From the NCBI RefSeq assembly GCF_000297095.1, contig NZ_AEEA01000057.1, positions 1 through 64,000 of the forward strand: a stretch of 64,000 bases of DNA, in the 5' to 3' direction. The notes under the pieces were generated by a model that saw only the letters and a program-made list of their open reading frames with translations, was not told the DNA's origin and ran no database searches. Below, piece after piece: positions 41,934 through 51,228 of this stretch. The first letter of the stretch is position 1. Every line of letters begins with the position of its first letter. The position numbers and the translations under genes are program-made. This DNA is from Treponema primitia ZAS-1 (GTDB taxonomy: Bacteria; Spirochaetota; Spirochaetia; Treponematales; Breznakiellaceae).

Positions 41934-42988
41934 ACTACTAACTCATCCTCACCGGCGCGGGCAACCACAATTTCACCGGTCTCTTCCAGATGCCGGATGA
42001 TGGACACGATCTTCTGCTGGGCTTCCTCAACATCCTTAAGCCGTACCGGTCCCATGAACTCCATATCTTCCTTGAGCATCTGGGCTGCACGCTTACTCAT
42101 ATTCCGGAATATCTTATCCTGCACTTCCGTATCCACCGACTTGAGGGCCTTGGACAATTCCTGGGAATCCACTTCCCGCATGACCCGCTGTATGGCCCGG
42201 TCGTCCAGCATAACGATATCTTCGAATACGAACATCCGTTTCTTGATTTCCTCCGCAAGTTCCGGGTCCTCGTCTTCCAGGGCTTCGATGATCTGCTTTT
42301 CCGAAGACCGGTCTACCAGGTTCAGTATTTCTACGATGCTTTCCACACCGCCCGCAGCGGTATAATCTTCACTGGACAGGGTGGAGAGTTTCTTTTCCAA
42401 AACCCGTTCTACCTCCCGGAGCACTTCCGGGCTCGTACGGTCCATGGTGGCGATACGCCGGGCCACATCGCTCTGCACCTCATGGGGGAGGTTCTGCAGA
42501 ATGATTGAAGCCTTATTCGGTTCCAGGTACGCCAGGATAAGGGCGATAGTCTGGGGATGCTCCTGCTGGATAAAGTTAAGAAGATGCGCAGGATCCGTGC
42601 GGCGTATAAAGTCAAAGGGCCGGACCTGGAGGCTGGACGTAAGGCGGTTGATAATATCAATGGCCTTCTGGCTTCCCAGGGATTTTTCCAGAAGTTCCCG
42701 GGCGTAGTCGATACCCCCGGTGGTGATAAACTCGTTGGCCATCATGAGTTCCTGGAACTCTATGAGGACCGCTTCCTTCTGGGCCGGCTCTATGGTTTCA
42801 AGCCGGGCAATCTCGAAGGTGAGTGTTTCTATTTCATCTTCCCGGAGATACTTGAAGATCTCCGCGGATATTTCAGATCCAATACTTACCAGGAAAACTG
42901 CGGCCTTCTGCCGGCCGGTAAATTCCTTGGCGCCCTTCTTCTTTCCTCCGGCGGCGGCGGCTCCGCCCCCTGCAGCTGCTTTAGCCAT
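41930..42988 (-). CDS. fliG: flagellar motor switch protein FliG
   Basis: A 352-residue rotor protein at the cytoplasmic face of the MS ring that transmits torque and switching. It has the EHPQTIALIL motif of the middle domain and the charged C-terminal torque helix region (FVFEDIVMLDDRAIQRVMREVDSQELSKALK). The N-terminus carries an extra Ala/Gly-rich start (AKAAAGGGAAAAGGKKKGA). Many spirochaetes have a second FliG; this copy carries all key segments. Confidence 0.96.
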   Translation of the reverse strand: MAKAAAGGGAAAAGGKKKGAKEFTGRQKAAVFLVSIGSEISAEIFKYLREDEIETLTFEIARLETIEPAQKEAVLIEFQELMMANEFITTGGIDYARELLEKSLGSQKAIDIINRLTSSLQVRPFDFIRRTDPAHLLNFIQQEHPQTIALILAYLEPNKASIILQNLPHEVQSDVARRIATMDRTSPEVLREVERVLEKKLSTLSSEDYTAAGGVESIVEILNLVDRSSEKQIIEALEDEDPELAEEIKKRMFVFEDIVMLDDRAIQRVMREVDSQELSKALKSVDTEVQDKIFRNMSKRAAQMLKEDMEFMGPVRLKDVEEAQQKIVSIIRHLEETGEIVVARAGEDELVV

Positions 42989-42991
42989 ATA

Positions 42992-44698
42992 CTATTCCTC
43001 CAACAGCCAGGTTCTGATAAGCTGGGCCACATCTCCGGGATGTTCCTTCGCCATGTTGATGGCGTTCTCCTGGAGTTCCATACGTTTCCGTTCTTCCACG
43101 GACATGGAAACTTCCACACCCTGCTCTTCCGCTTCCTGGAAGGCCCGCTCCCGCATCTCCTGATGCTGCCGTGCAAGCTCCTCTTCCCGTGCCCGTCTGC
43201 GCCGCTCCATTTCCCGGGTGATCATCCTGAAGGCGATAAACCCGATGAGCAGTAACGCTACTCCCGAAAGCAATATCAGGATGGTGGTCTGCATCTGCTT
43301 CTGCCGGAAATACTCGGCGTCCTCGTCGGCAAACTGCTTGGTCCGGTCAAAACGGATATTCTGTACCGTCACCGAATCTCCCCGGGCGGCGCTGAAGCCG
43401 ATGGCATCCTGGATCAGAGCCTGGGCGGCTTTGAGATCCTCCGGCGCTACCGGGGCGTATTCCCGTTCCAGGGAACCGTCTTCCAGTATCACGGGGTTCT
43501 TCTTTTCATCATACTTCAATTTCCAGGTCCCGTCGATATTCACCGATATGGTTACCCGGTCGATGCCGGGGCTTTTTTCTTCCTCAATGCGGCGGCTGTT
43601 AATTTCCTCATTATGGGTAAGGGTTTTCTGTTCAACCTCCCCATAGAGGTTGCTCATATCCCGGAACGCCGGCGGCATCTGGCCCTCAACCCCCGCGGGA
43701 CCTTCGGGGTTAAGCCCCGTACCCTTCCAGGCGGTACTGGACGCTGATTCGGACCGGGTAATGGACCGGGCGCTTTCGGAATCGTCATAGGAGAGGCCCG
43801 GAGTCCGGGGCTTTATGGTGATGGGATAGAATTCTTCGGTACTCACCGCCTTCTTGGACATATCCATGGCGATCTTAATATTGAGGTCCCGTACCCGGTC
43901 GGTAGTAAAGGTGTACTGGAGGGCCTTAAGCACCGTAGCCCGGTATTTAGTCTCCAGGCCCTGGACCAGCTTGGTTTCCCGCTCAATAACTGCCAGCCGG
44001 TCGAATTCCGCCATGCCCGCAAAATCGTTGAGCACCAGACCGTTCTGATCCGCAATAACGATATTATCGTCACGAAGTCCTTCCACAGCAAATTTGAGTA
44101 TCTTCTGGATGCCCTCTATTTTTTTACGGTTCGCCGTAATATCGCTCATGAGCTTGGGGGTAATGATAACGCTGGCGGTAACCGGATTCTGGTCCGATGC
44201 AAAAAGTTCCCGCTCAGGCATAACGATAGTAACATTGGCGTCGTCCACATCATCCAGGGATTTTATGTGATCCGTAACCATCTGGGTAATGGCCCGCCGG
44301 AGGTTAACATTCCGTTCAAAATCGGTGATGGTCCACCGGTCCCGGTCGAAGATGGCCCAGGGATCGGTTCCTGCGGGAATCATGTCTTCCCGGATAAGGA
44401 TGGACCGGATCCGCTGGGCGGTCTTGGCGTCCTCCACCATGATAACCCCCGCGGCGTTGACCGTGGTCTTTACCCCTTCCTCGTTGATCCTGGTGATGAT
44501 CCGGTCCCGGTCATTTTCATCTTTAATGGGAACGTCAATAACCGGTACCATGGTGGGTGCGGAAGAAACCGTTACCAGGGCGATAAGCCCGGCGATAACC
44601 GCAACGGTTATACCGATGAGGATACCCCTTTGCATCCAGGTCCACCTGCCCCACAGGCCGGTGATCTGTTCTATAACTTTTTTAAACCATTCGTTCAT
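42992..44698 (-). CDS. fliF: flagellar MS-ring protein FliF
   Basis: A 568-residue membrane protein that forms the MS ring. Two membrane segments (about 24-44, GILIGITVAVIAGLIALVTV, and about 455-475, TTILILLSGVALLLIGFIAF) flank a large periplasmic region with the ring-building motifs (ARVNLRRAITQ type segment FERNVNLRRAITQMV; DANVTIVMPERELF). The C-terminal cytoplasmic tail, rich in Glu and Arg, ends LIRTWLLEE and contacts FliG, whose gene starts 3 bases later. Confidence 0.96.
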   Translation of the reverse strand: MNEWFKKVIEQITGLWGRWTWMQRGILIGITVAVIAGLIALVTVSSAPTMVPVIDVPIKDENDRDRIITRINEEGVKTTVNAAGVIMVEDAKTAQRIRSILIREDMIPAGTDPWAIFDRDRWTITDFERNVNLRRAITQMVTDHIKSLDDVDDANVTIVMPERELFASDQNPVTASVIITPKLMSDITANRKKIEGIQKILKFAVEGLRDDNIVIADQNGLVLNDFAGMAEFDRLAVIERETKLVQGLETKYRATVLKALQYTFTTDRVRDLNIKIAMDMSKKAVSTEEFYPITIKPRTPGLSYDDSESARSITRSESASSTAWKGTGLNPEGPAGVEGQMPPAFRDMSNLYGEVEQKTLTHNEEINSRRIEEEKSPGIDRVTISVNIDGTWKLKYDEKKNPVILEDGSLEREYAPVAPEDLKAAQALIQDAIGFSAARGDSVTVQNIRFDRTKQFADEDAEYFRQKQMQTTILILLSGVALLLIGFIAFRMITREMERRRRAREEELARQHQEMRERAFQEAEEQGVEVSMSVEERKRMELQENAINMAKEHPGDVAQLIRTWLLEE

Positions 44699-44743
44699 AT
44701 TCCCCTCCCCAGAAGAACGGCGCTAATGCGCCCTGTATATGTA

Positions 44744-45142
44744 CTATCTCGTATTAATTATATCCTTCCACCCCTGGACCACGCGGCTGAGCACGGTCCT
44801 GGCTATGTTCAATGACATGCTGGCCTTGGCCTGGGCAATGGTAATATCCTGGGGGTCCATGGAGCCCGGATCGGTGATGGCCTTTTGGACCAGATCTGCG
44901 GAAAACTGCTGCTCCGCACTAACCTTGTCCAATGCCCGGAGCATCACATCCTCAAAGCTGCCGCTGCGAAGTACCGCCTCGGAACCAATCATGTTGCCCA
45001 TTTCGGATATTACCGATCCCCTGCCCTGGGCGATATTGCCGCCTATGGAAAAGGGGCCGCCCTGGGGTACCATGTGCTTGGGATTCGTTATTGCCATGGG
45101 GACCTTATCCCCACTTACCAGTTCAGGTTTGTAAATATTCAT
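44744..45142 (-). CDS. fliE: flagellar hook-basal body protein FliE
   Basis: 132 residues. The C-terminal half (SFEDVMLRALDKVSAEQQFSA, DPGSMDPQDITIAQAKASMSLNIARTVLSRVVQ) has the FliE pattern of rod-MS-ring adaptors, including the D-x-x-x-x-A-x-x-x-A-x-x-S helix. The N-terminal 45 residues are longer than in E. coli (104 residues). Located between flgC and fliF in the usual order. Confidence 0.92.
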   Translation of the reverse strand: MNIYKPELVSGDKVPMAITNPKHMVPQGGPFSIGGNIAQGRGSVISEMGNMIGSEAVLRSGSFEDVMLRALDKVSAEQQFSADLVQKAITDPGSMDPQDITIAQAKASMSLNIARTVLSRVVQGWKDIINTR

Positions 45143-45162
45143 CTATCCCCTCCCCTATACTT

Positions 45163-45621
45163 TTATCTGCTGCCTATCTCAAGGGCCCGCAGAAACATTG
45201 TTTTAGATCCGTCAATAATAGAAGCGTTCGCTTCATAGGCCCGGGATGCGGCGATCATATCCACCATTTCGGTGACCACATCCACGTTGGGCATCTCCAC
45301 ATACCCCGCCCGGGGCCCGGTCTGTATCGCATCGGGGTGGGTGGGATCGTATACCAGCCGGTTCGGTGTGGTATCCTTCTGGATTTCCGCAACCCTGACC
45401 CCCTTACCAGGTCCGCCGTCCATCATGTCCGGCAGGAAGGGGGAACGCCAGAAGGGCTGTTCCGCCTTTGGCCGTAATACCACCCGGCTCCTGCGGAAGG
45501 GGCCGCCCTCGGCGGTGCGGGTGGTGGAGGCGTTAGCGATGTTGTCGGCGATCACATCGGAACGGAGCCGTTCCGCAGTCATCCCTGTGGCGGCTATATT
45601 AATTGCATTGAACAATCCCAT
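45163..45621 (-). CDS. flgC: flagellar proximal rod protein FlgC
   Basis: 152 residues with the axial-protein N-terminus (NAINIAATGMTAERLRSDVIADNIANAST) and C-terminus (VDVVTEMVDMIAASRAYEANASIIDGSKTMF). Located in the periplasmic rod, which in spirochaetes drives endoflagella between inner and outer membrane. It follows flgB by about 8 bases. Confidence 0.96.
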   Translation of the reverse strand: MGLFNAINIAATGMTAERLRSDVIADNIANASTTRTAEGGPFRRSRVVLRPKAEQPFWRSPFLPDMMDGGPGKGVRVAEIQKDTTPNRLVYDPTHPDAIQTGPRAGYVEMPNVDVVTEMVDMIAASRAYEANASIIDGSKTMFLRALEIGSR

Positions 45622-45629
45622 ATTCTATC

Positions 45630-46046
45630 CTACCTTAATACCATATTTATCTGGCTGAATTCGAAGGTCGTGGCCTGGGCTAAAAGGGTATACATCATCT
45701 GGTTTTCCAGGGCCAGCATCATTTCCTGCTCAGGGTCCACGTTGTTTCCGTTATTCTTGGACGTACTGGCGTAATCCAGGACCCGCCGGGGTTCCACGTC
45801 CCGGTAATCCCGTGCGCGCCAGTTGGGGATGTGCTTGGGGTCGGTCAGGGTCAGTTCCAGGGCCGGCCGTTGTTTTTCCGTTTCCAGGGCGCGCTTGAGT
45901 TCACTTTCAAAGTTGACGTTGGACCGCTTAAAATTGGGAACCCCGGAATTCGCCATGTTGTCCGCAATCACATTCCGGCGGATAAGGCTGGCATCCATGG
46001 CCCGGTGCAGCAGGTCAACGGTTTTTTCAAAGTTATTCGATATCAT
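45630..46046 (-). CDS. flgB: flagellar proximal rod protein FlgB
   Basis: 138 residues: N-terminal helix and NVIADNMANSGVPNFKRSNVNFESEL with the axial-protein signature, followed by GNNVDPEQEMMLALENQMMYTLLAQ. Partner of FlgC in the proximal rod. First flagellar gene of the run, 39 bases after hslU. Confidence 0.95.
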   Translation of the reverse strand: MISNNFEKTVDLLHRAMDASLIRRNVIADNMANSGVPNFKRSNVNFESELKRALETEKQRPALELTLTDPKHIPNWRARDYRDVEPRRVLDYASTSKNNGNNVDPEQEMMLALENQMMYTLLAQATTFEFSQINMVLR

Positions 46047-46085
46047 AAGGTTCTCCCAAATTGATCATCGGCCTTTTAAAATATT

Positions 46086-47648
46086 TCATAAGATATATCT
46101 CCCCAGGTCGTTGTCCACCACGAGGTCCTGGAGACGCTCGTTGACGTAGGATTCGGTGATGGAAATTTTGGTTGGGGCTATGTCCGGAGCCTCAAAGGAA
46201 AGTTCCTCCAGGAGAGCCTCCATGATGGTGTGGAGACGCCGGGCGCCGATGTTTTCCAGCCGGGAATTGACCTCCGCCGCCAGGGCCGCCAGGCGATCGA
46301 TAGAATCGGGGGTAAATTCGATTTCCACCCCCTCGGTGGCCAGAAGATCCACGTATTGCTTGGTCAGGGCGTTTTTTGGTTCCGTGAGGATACGGAGAAA
46401 CTCCGCCTTGCCCAGGGATTCCAGTTCCACCCGCAGGGGAAAGCGCCCCTGCAATTCGGGGATCAGATCCGAAGGCTTGCTGACATTGAAGGCCCCTGCG
46501 GCGACAAAGAGGATGTGACTGGTGTCCACGGGACCCCACTTGGTATTCACCACGGCGCCCTCCACAATGGGCAGTATATCCCGCTGTACCCCTTCCCGGG
46601 AAACATCGGGCCCCCCCCCGCCACGGTCGCCCTTAACGGCGATCTTGTCGATCTCGTCGATAAAGACGATACCGGTCTCACAGACCCGCTGACGGGCTTC
46701 GTCGCTCACCCGGTCCCGGTCGATAAGTTTTTCCGATTCTTCGGCAATAAGGATTTCTCTGGCACGGCTTACCGGAAGGAGCTTCTTTTTCTTGCCCCCG
46801 CCGAAAAAACCGGCGATCCCCGAAAGGCTGCTTTCTAAGTCCTCCATGCCGCCCCCCATCATTTCGAAGGCCGGGAACTGGGGGCTCTGATTTATGGTAA
46901 TTTCTACCAGCCGGTCCTCCAGCTTTCCCTCCCGAAGCATGGTCCGGAATTTTTCCCGGGTGGAATCTTTTTGATTCCCGGAACCCTTTTGAGTTCCGGC
47001 GTCGGCGGCAGGTTCCTCAGCGGGGCTATCGGCAATGTTACTGCTTATTTCAGGCGTATCATCATTGCCGCCCGCCTGCTGCCGGGATACCGGGATGCCC
47101 ACCTGTATTGCTGCGCCCATAAGAGAGCCATTACCATTACTGGGGCTGATTGAAAAGGCGCCCATGGGCCGCACCACCGGGCCCTCCGGGGGCTTTGTTT
47201 CCTTGGGCTTTTTCCCCGTGCCCGGCAGGAGCAGATCCAACAGCGCATCTTCGGCGCGTTTTTCCGCATCCGCGGTAACCGTTTCCTGCATTTCCTGTTT
47301 AACCATCTGGACACCCGCAGCCATAAGGTCCCGGATCATGGATTCCACATCCCGGCCCACGTAGCCGACTTCGGTGTATTTGGTGGCCTCCACCTTGATA
47401 AAGGGGGAGCCCGCAAGTTTGGCCAGCCGCCGGGCAATTTCTGTTTTGCCTACCCCCGTGGGACCTATCATGAGGATGTTCTTGGGGGCGATGTCCTCGC
47501 GAACCTCCGGATCCAGCTTGAGCCGCCGTATACGGTTACGCAGCGCCACCGCTACCGCCCGCTTGGCCTTTTTCTGGCCAACAATGTATTTATCCAGCTC
47601 CGCAACGATTTCCCGGGGGGTTAGCCGGTCCAGATTTTTTTCGCTCAT
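46086..47648 (-). CDS. hslU: HslU ATPase subunit of the HslUV protease
   Basis: An AAA+ unfoldase that feeds HslV. Walker A LMIGPTGVGKTEIARRLA, the pore loop GYVGRDVESMI, Walker B GIVFIDEIDKIA and the sensor region ENIGARRLHTIMEALLEELSF are all present. 520 residues compared with 443 in E. coli; the excess is a low-complexity, acidic and Asn/Gly-rich insert of about 70 residues in the I domain (about 175-250). It overlaps hslV by one base, so the two are made together. Confidence 0.96.
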   Translation of the reverse strand: MSEKNLDRLTPREIVAELDKYIVGQKKAKRAVAVALRNRIRRLKLDPEVREDIAPKNILMIGPTGVGKTEIARRLAKLAGSPFIKVEATKYTEVGYVGRDVESMIRDLMAAGVQMVKQEMQETVTADAEKRAEDALLDLLLPGTGKKPKETKPPEGPVVRPMGAFSISPSNGNGSLMGAAIQVGIPVSRQQAGGNDDTPEISSNIADSPAEEPAADAGTQKGSGNQKDSTREKFRTMLREGKLEDRLVEITINQSPQFPAFEMMGGGMEDLESSLSGIAGFFGGGKKKKLLPVSRAREILIAEESEKLIDRDRVSDEARQRVCETGIVFIDEIDKIAVKGDRGGGGPDVSREGVQRDILPIVEGAVVNTKWGPVDTSHILFVAAGAFNVSKPSDLIPELQGRFPLRVELESLGKAEFLRILTEPKNALTKQYVDLLATEGVEIEFTPDSIDRLAALAAEVNSRLENIGARRLHTIMEALLEELSFEAPDIAPTKISITESYVNERLQDLVVDNDLGRYIL

Positions 47649-48193
47649 CAGCTTAACTCCTCCAGGGTAATATTTCCGTTGGTATAGATGCAGATGCTTC
47701 CCGCAATCTTAAGACTCCGTTCGGCGATTTCCACCGCAGAAAAACTGCTGCCCTCAAGATAGGCCAGGGCCGCAGCGTAGGCGTAGTTGCCGCCGGAGCC
47801 GATGGCCAGGGCATTTTCCGCAGGCTCTATCACGTCCCCGGTACCGGATACGAGCAGGGTCTTGGAAAGATCCGCCACCAGGAGCAGGGCCTCAAGTTTC
47901 CGCAAAGCCCGGTCCGTACGCCAGTCCTTTGCCAGCTCCACCGCCGCCCGGGCAAGGTCCCCGGAATATTCCTTGAGTTTTTCCTCAAAGCGATCAAAGA
48001 GGGTAAAGGCATCGGCGGTGGCCCCGGCGAAACCGCAAAGAACCTTGCCGTCCATAAGACGCCGTACCTTACGGGCGTTGTTTTTCATCACCGTTTCACC
48101 CATGGTCACCTGACCATCCCCGGCCATGGCGACCCTGCCGTCCCGGCGCACCGCGATAACCGTGGTCGAACGTATTCTACCGTATTTATTCAT
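47648..48193 (-). CDS. hslV: HslV peptidase subunit of the HslUV protease
   Basis: Proteasome-like threonine peptidase, 181 residues. The short propeptide MNKYGRIRS precedes TTVIAVRRDGRVAMAGDGQVT, so the mature enzyme should start at Thr10. VLCGFAGATADAFTLFDRFE and AIGSGGNYAYAAALAYLE are typical. It overlaps xerC by 4 bases. Confidence 0.96.
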   Translation of the reverse strand: MNKYGRIRSTTVIAVRRDGRVAMAGDGQVTMGETVMKNNARKVRRLMDGKVLCGFAGATADAFTLFDRFEEKLKEYSGDLARAAVELAKDWRTDRALRKLEALLLVADLSKTLLVSGTGDVIEPAENALAIGSGGNYAYAAALAYLEGSSFSAVEIAERSLKIAGSICIYTNGNITLEELS

Positions 48194-49080
48194 TTCGTAT
48201 TCCTTTTACCGTGAGGATGCGCCTTGGCATATACCTTCTTCAAGCGTTCTATATCCACATGGGTGTAGCGCTGGGTTGTGGAAAGGCTGGCATGGCCTAA
48301 AAGTTCCTGGACTATCCTGACATCACAGCCGGCGTTAACCAGATGGGTAGCAAAACTGTGCCGTAGAGCATGGGGGTGTACATTTTTCTGCAGCCCCGAC
48401 CGCTCGGCATATTTGGCGATGATCCACCGTACCCCGGCCACCGAGATGGCCCCCCCGCGGCGGTTCACAAACAGTTTTTCCGTGGGATGCTCCGCCTTGA
48501 TCCGGCTGTGCCGAGCGGGAATATAGGCGGCAATAGCCTCGCGGGCTTCATCGGAAAAAAATACGTACCGTTCCTTATCGCCCTTTCCGATAACCCTGCC
48601 CCCGCTGAGATCCCCGTCAATGGATTTAAGGGAAAGGGTAACCAGTTCGGAAATGCGCAGTCCCGCGGAGTACATGGCCAGGATCAACGCCTTATCCCGC
48701 AGGGGCCAGAGTATGCCCGCCGTATCCGGCAGGTCCGCAAAGTCCGCCATCTCCCCTTCCCAGAGAAACACCGGAAGTGTCTTCGGTACCCTGAGGTTAC
48801 GGAGGTTTCCCGCGGGATTATCCTTCCGGCGTCCAAAGCGGATAAGCCAGCGGTAGAATCCCCGGATCGACGAAAGGGCCCGGTTCACGCTCACCGAGGC
48901 CATCCCTTCGGCGCTGAGATCCCCGATAAAACCCTGAACTTCATAGGGGGTCGCCGTATCGGGAAGGACACTGCGGTTTTCACAGTAATTGGCAAAACGG
49001 ACAAGATCTCCCTCGTAGGCCTGGAGGGTCCTATCCGAGACACCCCGGACGGCGCGGAGATAAACAAGATATTCATCCAT
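48190..49080 (-). CDS. xerC: tyrosine recombinase XerC
   Basis: Resolves chromosome dimers with XerD at dif near division. 296 residues with the catalytic set: SAGLRISELVTLSL (Arg), HPHALRHSFATHLVNAG (His-x-x-Arg), LLGHASLSTTQRYTHV (His and nucleophilic Tyr). It occupies the place of CodV in the Bacillus topA-codV-hslVU region, which is why it is called XerC. The start is unclear: ATG 49080 gives the usual length, but the frame is open to 49131, overlapping the end of topA. Confidence 0.88.
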   Translation of the reverse strand: MDEYLVYLRAVRGVSDRTLQAYEGDLVRFANYCENRSVLPDTATPYEVQGFIGDLSAEGMASVSVNRALSSIRGFYRWLIRFGRRKDNPAGNLRNLRVPKTLPVFLWEGEMADFADLPDTAGILWPLRDKALILAMYSAGLRISELVTLSLKSIDGDLSGGRVIGKGDKERYVFFSDEAREAIAAYIPARHSRIKAEHPTEKLFVNRRGGAISVAGVRWIIAKYAERSGLQKNVHPHALRHSFATHLVNAGCDVRIVQELLGHASLSTTQRYTHVDIERLKKVYAKAHPHGKRNTK

Positions 49081-49099
49081 CGTTTTGCCGGCCACAGGA

Positions 49100-51223
49100 T
49101 TACTGTTCACTGTCCTCCCCTTCATCATCATTGGAATGGAGGTAATCGCATTCCGGATTGATGCAGGCCTTGTGGGACCCGTTTTTCTTGTCGTATTTCT
49201 CCACCATGAACTGTCCGCACTTAGGGCAATCCTGGTTTATGGGCTTAAAGTGGCTGATAAAATCACAGTCCGGGTAATTGGTACAGCCGTAAAATTCCTT
49301 ACCCCGTCCCTTGGTTTTCCTGGCCACCACATCTCCGCCGCACTTAGGGCATTTGGCCAGGGGAATAGATTTGGTGTTGTGGCACTCCGGGAAACCGGAG
49401 CAGGCCAGGAAGAAACCGAAACGTCCAAGCTTCTTTACCATGGGCTTGCCGCATTTCTCGCAAACAAGATCCGTGGGCTCGTCCAGGGAACCCTTGTAGG
49501 ATTCCAGGGTCTTCCCCACCTCGTCCACCTGATCCTTAAAGGGACCCCAGAATTCCCGGATCATGTCGGGCCAGCGGACCTGGCTTTCCTCAACCTCGTC
49601 CAGTTTGTTTTCCATGGAAGCGGTAAAGGCGGTATCCACCACATGGGGAAAATATTCTACCAGCATATCGCAGATCATCCTGCCCAGCAGGGTGGGAACA
49701 AGTTGTTTGTTTGACCGGGTAACATAGTAACGGTCCAAAAGCACCGAAATGATGGGGGCGTAGGTTGAAGGCCGGCCTATGCCCTTTTCTTCCAGGGTTT
49801 TCACGATAGAAGCATCGGTGTACCGGGGCGGTCCCTGGGTAAAATGCTGTTCAGGGTGGAATTTATCTATCTCAACCTTGTCCCCGATTTTCAGTGAAGG
49901 ATAGGCGCTGCCCTTCTCTTCCTTTGAATTGAGGAGCTTCAACACCCGGTAAAATCCCTTGTCCACAATTTTGGTGCCGGCGATACGGAAGATACCATCC
50001 CCGGCTTTTATATCGGTGCTCACCGTTCTGGTTTTCGCGTTCTTCATCTGGCTGGAAACAAAACGTTCCCAGATGATCGTATAGAGCCGGAGCTGATCCC
50101 GGGTCAGGTGATCCTTCATATCATCCGGGGTATAGTGTACATAGGTTGGCCGTATGGCTTCGTGGGCATCCTGGGCTTTCTTCCCCACGGTATACTCCAC
50201 CGCCTTTTCCGGAAGATCCCCGGGATACTTTTCCCCAAGCCAGGTACGAACCTCGTCCAGGGCAAGCTGGGATATGCGCACAGAATCGGTACGCATATAG
50301 GTGATAAGCCCTATGCGGGAGCTGCCGATGTTCACCCCTTCGTAGAGCTGCTGGGCTACCTGCATGGTCTTCTTGCTGGTAAAGCCCAGGCGGTTTGCCG
50401 CAGTTTGCTGCAGCTGGGATGTGGTAAAGGGCGGCTTGGGTTTAACGGTTTTTTCGGTTTCCCGTATGTCCTGGACAAAGCAGTCGGCGCCGGTGATCAG
50501 ATCCACTATGGCCTTTACATCCGCTTCGTGTTTCAGTTCCGGCTTGGCGCCCTTCCAGGTAACCAGCTGGGCGGTGAATACGGACTTGCCCACTTTGAAA
50601 TCCGCTTCCAGGGTCCAGTATTCTTCGGGGATAAAGGTTTCCACTTCCTTTTCCCGATCACAGATGAGCCGCAGGGCTACGGACTGAACCCTTCCGGCGG
50701 AAAGGCCGTTTTTTACCTTCTTCCACAGTAATGGTGAAAGGTTATATCCCACCAGACGGTCCAGCACCCGCCGGGCCTTCTGGGCGTTTACCAGGGATTC
50801 GTTGATGGCCGCCGGGTGGGACACCGCATCCTTAATCGCCGCCGGGGTTATCTCATTAAAGCTGATCCGCTGGATGGGTACCTTATCGGTTTTTGCAACA
50901 ATGGCATTCCGCAGATGCCAGGCTATGGCCTCCCCTTCCCGGTCATTATCACTGGCCAGCAGCACCGAGTCCGCCTTTTTGGCGTCCCCAAGGAGTTCCT
51001 TTAAAATCTTCGCCCTGCCGCGGACGGTGATATACTCGGGTTCAAAGTTTTTGTCCACATCAATGGCAAGCCGCGATTTGGGCAGATCGATCAGGTGGCC
51101 CATGGATGCTTTGACGGTATAATCCGGGCCAAGGTATTTTTCAATGGTCTTTGCTTTAGCCGGCGATTCCACGATCACCAAAATCCTTTTGTCCCTTGCT
51201 TTCTTAACGGTTTTTACTGCCAT
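49100..51223 (-). CDS. topA: DNA topoisomerase I
   Basis: Type IA enzyme that relaxes negative supercoils. 707 residues: Toprim domain (ILVIVESPAKAKTIEKYLG; LASDNDREGEAIAWHL), the nucleophilic Tyr in SRIGLITYMRTDSVRIS, and three C-terminal zinc-finger units (CEKCGKP...CSGFPEC; CPKCGGD...CTNYPDC; CPKCGQF...CINPEC). Starts at ATG 51223, right after the end of dprA. The open frame begins 6 codons earlier. Confidence 0.97.
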   Translation of the reverse strand: MAVKTVKKARDKRILVIVESPAKAKTIEKYLGPDYTVKASMGHLIDLPKSRLAIDVDKNFEPEYITVRGRAKILKELLGDAKKADSVLLASDNDREGEAIAWHLRNAIVAKTDKVPIQRISFNEITPAAIKDAVSHPAAINESLVNAQKARRVLDRLVGYNLSPLLWKKVKNGLSAGRVQSVALRLICDREKEVETFIPEEYWTLEADFKVGKSVFTAQLVTWKGAKPELKHEADVKAIVDLITGADCFVQDIRETEKTVKPKPPFTTSQLQQTAANRLGFTSKKTMQVAQQLYEGVNIGSSRIGLITYMRTDSVRISQLALDEVRTWLGEKYPGDLPEKAVEYTVGKKAQDAHEAIRPTYVHYTPDDMKDHLTRDQLRLYTIIWERFVSSQMKNAKTRTVSTDIKAGDGIFRIAGTKIVDKGFYRVLKLLNSKEEKGSAYPSLKIGDKVEIDKFHPEQHFTQGPPRYTDASIVKTLEEKGIGRPSTYAPIISVLLDRYYVTRSNKQLVPTLLGRMICDMLVEYFPHVVDTAFTASMENKLDEVEESQVRWPDMIREFWGPFKDQVDEVGKTLESYKGSLDEPTDLVCEKCGKPMVKKLGRFGFFLACSGFPECHNTKSIPLAKCPKCGGDVVARKTKGRGKEFYGCTNYPDCDFISHFKPINQDCPKCGQFMVEKYDKKNGSHKACINPECDYLHSNDDEGEDSEQ

Positions 51224-51228
51224 GTATC

